Part shown: in pieces, positions 61,360 through 64,000 of the stretch | How positions within the stretch are numbered: position 1 is the stretch's first letter | Layout: each line of letters begins with the position of its first letter | Assembly (NCBI GenBank): GCA_964468345.1 | Contig: CAYXVZ010000022.1 | Span: 14,755 to 78,754 of the forward strand | Length of the DNA stretch: 64,000 nucleotides | Source of the DNA: DALYLB01 sp964468345 | GTDB taxonomy: Bacteria > Acidobacteriota > Blastocatellia > RBC074 | Direction: 5' to 3' | Made by a program: the position numbers and the translations under genes | The notes under the pieces: model-generated | Told to the model about the DNA's origin: nothing | What the model saw: the letters and a program-made list of their open reading frames with translations, nothing else | The model's database searches: none

Positions 61360-61506
61360 CTAAATCAAACCAAGCAAGAAAGGCACAACCACGAAGAAAC
61401 GAAGAGCACGAAGAAAAGAGAGAAGACAGATTTCATGCGTCTTTCTTCGTGCTCTTCGTTTCTTCGTGGTAAAAGCTTTGTCCCAAACTTGTTTGTCTTG
61501 ATTTAG
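61360..61506. mobile_element. MITE-like element, 147 bp, copy 3
   Basis: Begins CTAAATCAAACCAAGCAAGA and ends CTTGATTTAG, with the CCACGAAGAAACG hairpin inside at 61390-61471 and GCTTTGTCCCAAA before the right end. Same orientation as the copy at 36891. Terminal 8-bp inverted repeats are exact. No coding capacity. Confidence 0.82.
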
Positions 61507-61569
61507 CTCAAAAAACACGAATTTACGACTTTGTTTCACCGCGAAACGCAGATCCGCGTCTTTCCGCGT

Positions 61570-62454
61570 TTATCTGCGGCTTTGCATCTCCGCGGCCGCG
61601 AGCGCAATCGCGCCGAGGACGCCAGCGCGGTCCGCGAGGCCGGGCGGAACGATGTATTCATCGATGAATTCGAGGATCTCCGGCACCTGCAGATACTCTT
61701 TCAGCAGTCGCCTCACTTCCGAACGAATCAAGGGAAACAGATGATGCTGGCTCATCACGCCGCCGCCGAGAATGACGCGCTGGGGCGAGAGAATCGATAT
61801 GGTATTGATGGCGGCGAGCGCCAGATAGTGGGCTTCGAGAGGCCAGGCCGGATGATCGAGGGGAATCGTTTCTCCGCGCAGCTTCCATCGCTTTTCGATG
61901 GCGGGACCGGAGGCGAGTCCTTCCAGGCAATCGCCGTGAAAGGGGCAGACGCCTTCGAAGGGATCTGTCTTCGCATCGCGCGGCAACATCATATGGCCCA
62001 TCTCCGGATGCAGCATGCCGTGCAGCATCTTTCCATTGACCATCGCGCCGCCGCCAATGCCCGTGCCGATGGTGAAATAGACGAAGGTATCGAGCCCGCG
62101 CGCCGCGCCCCACTGGTGCTCGCCCAGCGCGGCCGCATTCACGTCCGTATCGAAGCCCACCGGCAGCCCGAATCGTTTTTGGATCGGTCCGACCAGATCC
62201 GTATATTGCCAGCCGGACTTCGGCGTTGTCGTGATATAGCCGTAATGCTTCGCACTCGGCTTCAACTCGACCGGGCCGAACGAGGCGATGCCGAAGGCTT
62301 CGATTTGCGGATAGCCTTCGAAGAAGGCAATGGCGCGCTGCAGGTTCTCCGCGGGCGTGGTAGTGGGGAAGCGATCGATCGCGAGAATGTTGTCGGGGCC
62401 GTCGCCGACCGCGCAAACCCATTTCGTGCCGCCTGATTCAATGCCGCCGTACAT
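61570..62454 (-). CDS. ROK-family fructokinase
   Basis: A 294-aa sugar kinase phosphorylating fructose or a related hexose. MYGGIESGGTKWVCAVGDGP at the N-terminus is the ROK phosphate loop. VYFTIGTGIGGGAMVNGKML near residue 130 is the second phosphate motif. HPEMGHMMLPRD and CPFHGDCLEGLASGPAIEKR near 155-180 form the zinc-binding H/C signature of ROK proteins. ATG 62454 is chosen as the canonical start; the upstream frame is a shadow region with no domain. It is close to the bacterial fructokinase sub-type. Single gene, divergent from the Uma2 gene. Confidence 0.9.
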   Translation of the reverse strand: MYGGIESGGTKWVCAVGDGPDNILAIDRFPTTTPAENLQRAIAFFEGYPQIEAFGIASFGPVELKPSAKHYGYITTTPKSGWQYTDLVGPIQKRFGLPVGFDTDVNAAALGEHQWGAARGLDTFVYFTIGTGIGGGAMVNGKMLHGMLHPEMGHMMLPRDAKTDPFEGVCPFHGDCLEGLASGPAIEKRWKLRGETIPLDHPAWPLEAHYLALAAINTISILSPQRVILGGGVMSQHHLFPLIRSEVRRLLKEYLQVPEILEFIDEYIVPPGLADRAGVLGAIALAAAEMQSRR

Positions 62455-62611
62455 AGAATTCGTTTCGTCTTTCTTGAAGATGGGAATACCGCTCGGCCGA
62501 TTATAGAAGCGGGTCGGCAGAAATGGTATGTCTGGCGTGCTGCAACCGCGAATTGAAGGATTGAAATCGGTTGACCTATGATGGGGCCACCTTCTTGAAG
62601 GGAGATCTGCA

Positions 62612-63223
62612 ATGACGGCACTCGCGGCACGAAAATATACGCTTGAAGAATATCTTGAATTGGACGCCAAATCGGAGGCGCGGCTGGAATACCGGAACGG
62701 CGAGATATTCGATAGGAGCGGCGTGAATCCTGAGCACGACCAAATCGAAAGCAATTTGAATTTGCAGTTTCGCCTGAAACTCGCCGGGAAACCCTGCCGC
62801 ATGTTTTTGGCGAACACGCGGATAAAAGTTCCGAGTTTGCCGCCTTATCGATATGGAGACAGTGCGGGGCTTTGCGGTGAGCCGCAGTATGAAACCATCG
62901 GTGGCGTCAAGGTGTTGACGAATCCAGCACTGATTATCCAGATTCTCTCCGATTCAACCGAAGCCTTTGATCGCGGGGCAAAGTTTACGCACTATAAATC
63001 TATCCCCAGCTTCCGCGAGTACCTGCTGATCTCGACGTCAGAGATTCATGTCACGCAAATGCTAAAGCAATCGGCCGACCTCTGGACGCATGCGGATTAC
63101 AGAACTTTTGAAGACGTTGTGACGCTGACGTCGATTGAATGTAGATTGAGTCTGAAGGAAATTTATGAAGGGCTGAATCTAAAAGATCCAGCGGGGTATC
63201 CGAGTTTGCAAGCCAAGGAATAG
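62612..63223 (+). CDS. Uma2-family putative endonuclease (second)
   Basis: A 203-aa Uma2 (DUF820) protein. KYTLEEYLELDAKSEARLEY near the start, RNGEIFDRSGVNPEHDQIES, then LIIQILSDSTEAFDRGAKFT near 110 (the E/Q-x-L-S-x-S-T element), and HYKSIPSFREYLLISTSEIH near 128. Compared with the first copy, the usual D-hydrophobic-D-E stretch is less clear (YRYGDSAGLCGEPQYETIGG) and the PD-(D/E)XK core appears weaker. It may be inactive. GGGAG lies close upstream of ATG 62612. No toxin or antitoxin partner is visible. Confidence 0.82.
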   Translation: MTALAARKYTLEEYLELDAKSEARLEYRNGEIFDRSGVNPEHDQIESNLNLQFRLKLAGKPCRMFLANTRIKVPSLPPYRYGDSAGLCGEPQYETIGGVKVLTNPALIIQILSDSTEAFDRGAKFTHYKSIPSFREYLLISTSEIHVTQMLKQSADLWTHADYRTFEDVVTLTSIECRLSLKEIYEGLNLKDPAGYPSLQAKE

Positions 63224-63280
63224 TTCTTGGGGGGAATGAGTTCAGTCACGAGCGAAAATCGTTCGTCAAAGCCCGAAAAG

Positions 63281-63354
63281 GAAACCGCCAAGAAGCCAAG
63301 AGCGCCAAGAGAAGATTGTCAATCTCTTGGCGTTCTTGGCTTCTTGGCGGTTTC
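63281..63354. repeat. GAAACCGCCAAGAAGCC inverted repeat
   Basis: Arms 63281-63312 and 63323-63354 are near-perfect complements (AAACCGCCAAGAAGCCAAGA) with a 10-nt loop. It lies between the convergent Uma2 and rpoD genes. Confidence 0.75.
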
Positions 63355-63360
63355 TTTAGA

Positions 63361-63405
63361 ACAATAAAAAAAGCGCCGGAAGCTTCCCGCGCTTTTTTTA
63401 TTGTA
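63361..63405 (-). terminator. Intrinsic terminator after rpoD
   Basis: Stem AAGCGCCGGAAGC / GCTTCCCGCGCTT with A-rich and T-rich flanks (AATAAAAAAAGCGC, GCGCTTTTTTTATT) 17 bp beyond the rpoD stop. The flanks allow use on both strands. Confidence 0.88.
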
Positions 63406-63421
63406 ACAGCAATCTCAGTCC

Positions 63422-64000
<579 letters not shown>

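Noticed and set aside
61455..62817. Longer N-terminus for the ROK kinase (to 62817)
   Set aside because: The additional 121 residues are not ROK-like and overlap the divergent Uma2 gene; the canonical MYGGIE start at 62454 is clear.

Overview
The window looks like a chromosomal segment of a GC-rich bacterium, most probably an Acidobacteriota member. The main pointers are an ADOP-type (acidobacterial duplicated orphan permease) FtsX/MacB permease at 8969-11410, a seven-unit IPT/TIG protein at 29757-32933 whose end resembles the 'Solibacter C-terminal' domain, zinc-ribbon/FHA kinase architecture, Uma2 proteins, and a primary sigma factor at the right edge. This assignment rests on recalled families, not on a search.

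Layout. 43-6949: surface-polysaccharide genes (two GT4 glycosyltransferases, a NodU/CmcH-type carbamoyltransferase, an undecaprenyl-phosphate sugar transferase) and an FAD oxidoreductase. 7344-17410: a GT39-like membrane protein, the ADOP permease, a small basic secreted protein, a Uma2 protein, a cellulase-fold hydrolase, a mannitol-1-phosphate dehydrogenase relative and a large FHA-TPR-receiver protein. 17604-29354: the most unusual block. A good promoter and a 159-nt structured leader precede three ATP-grasp genes, an MFS transporter, a polytopic membrane protein, a fourth ATP-grasp gene, a secreted beta-propeller phytase with an 18-Asp tract, and one protein fusing a zinc ribbon, an FHA domain, a degenerate protein kinase and a second MFS transporter. 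The ATP-grasp proteins end in an N-x-[FY]-P-[GN]-[YF]-x-x-V motif that recalls eukaryotic inositol phosphate kinases of the ITPK family. With the phytase next door this suggests, as a hypothesis, an inositol-phosphate uptake and metabolism or signalling locus.

29757-45696: the TIG protein; a tightly overlapping fmt-rsmB-dapA-like operon; small proteins; def and aroC; an aspartate/aromatic aminotransferase; and a P-type ATPase overlapped by a tandem universal stress protein gene. 46633-50001: aqpZ, a Tat-exported Gfo/Idh/MocA oxidoreductase and an SMP-30 lactonase. 50212-55858: a visibly AT-richer island of two tandem WG-repeat proteins, a large secreted HYR-domain protein and a small secreted protein. 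55944-64000: a secreted Xaa-Pro aminopeptidase, a cysteine-cluster protein, a PVC-type heme protein with HEAT repeats, a ROK fructokinase, a second Uma2 protein and the C-terminal part of rpoD.

The intergenic DNA is unusually rich in inverted repeats. There are three 147-bp MITE-like elements with CTAAATCA-type ends, several shorter relatives, three AAGGCAAA hairpins, two nested inverted repeats, and three arrays of a 10-bp unit (AAGTCTNGAG) that each begin at or a few bases past the stop codon of a gene. No tRNA, rRNA or CRISPR array was recognised.
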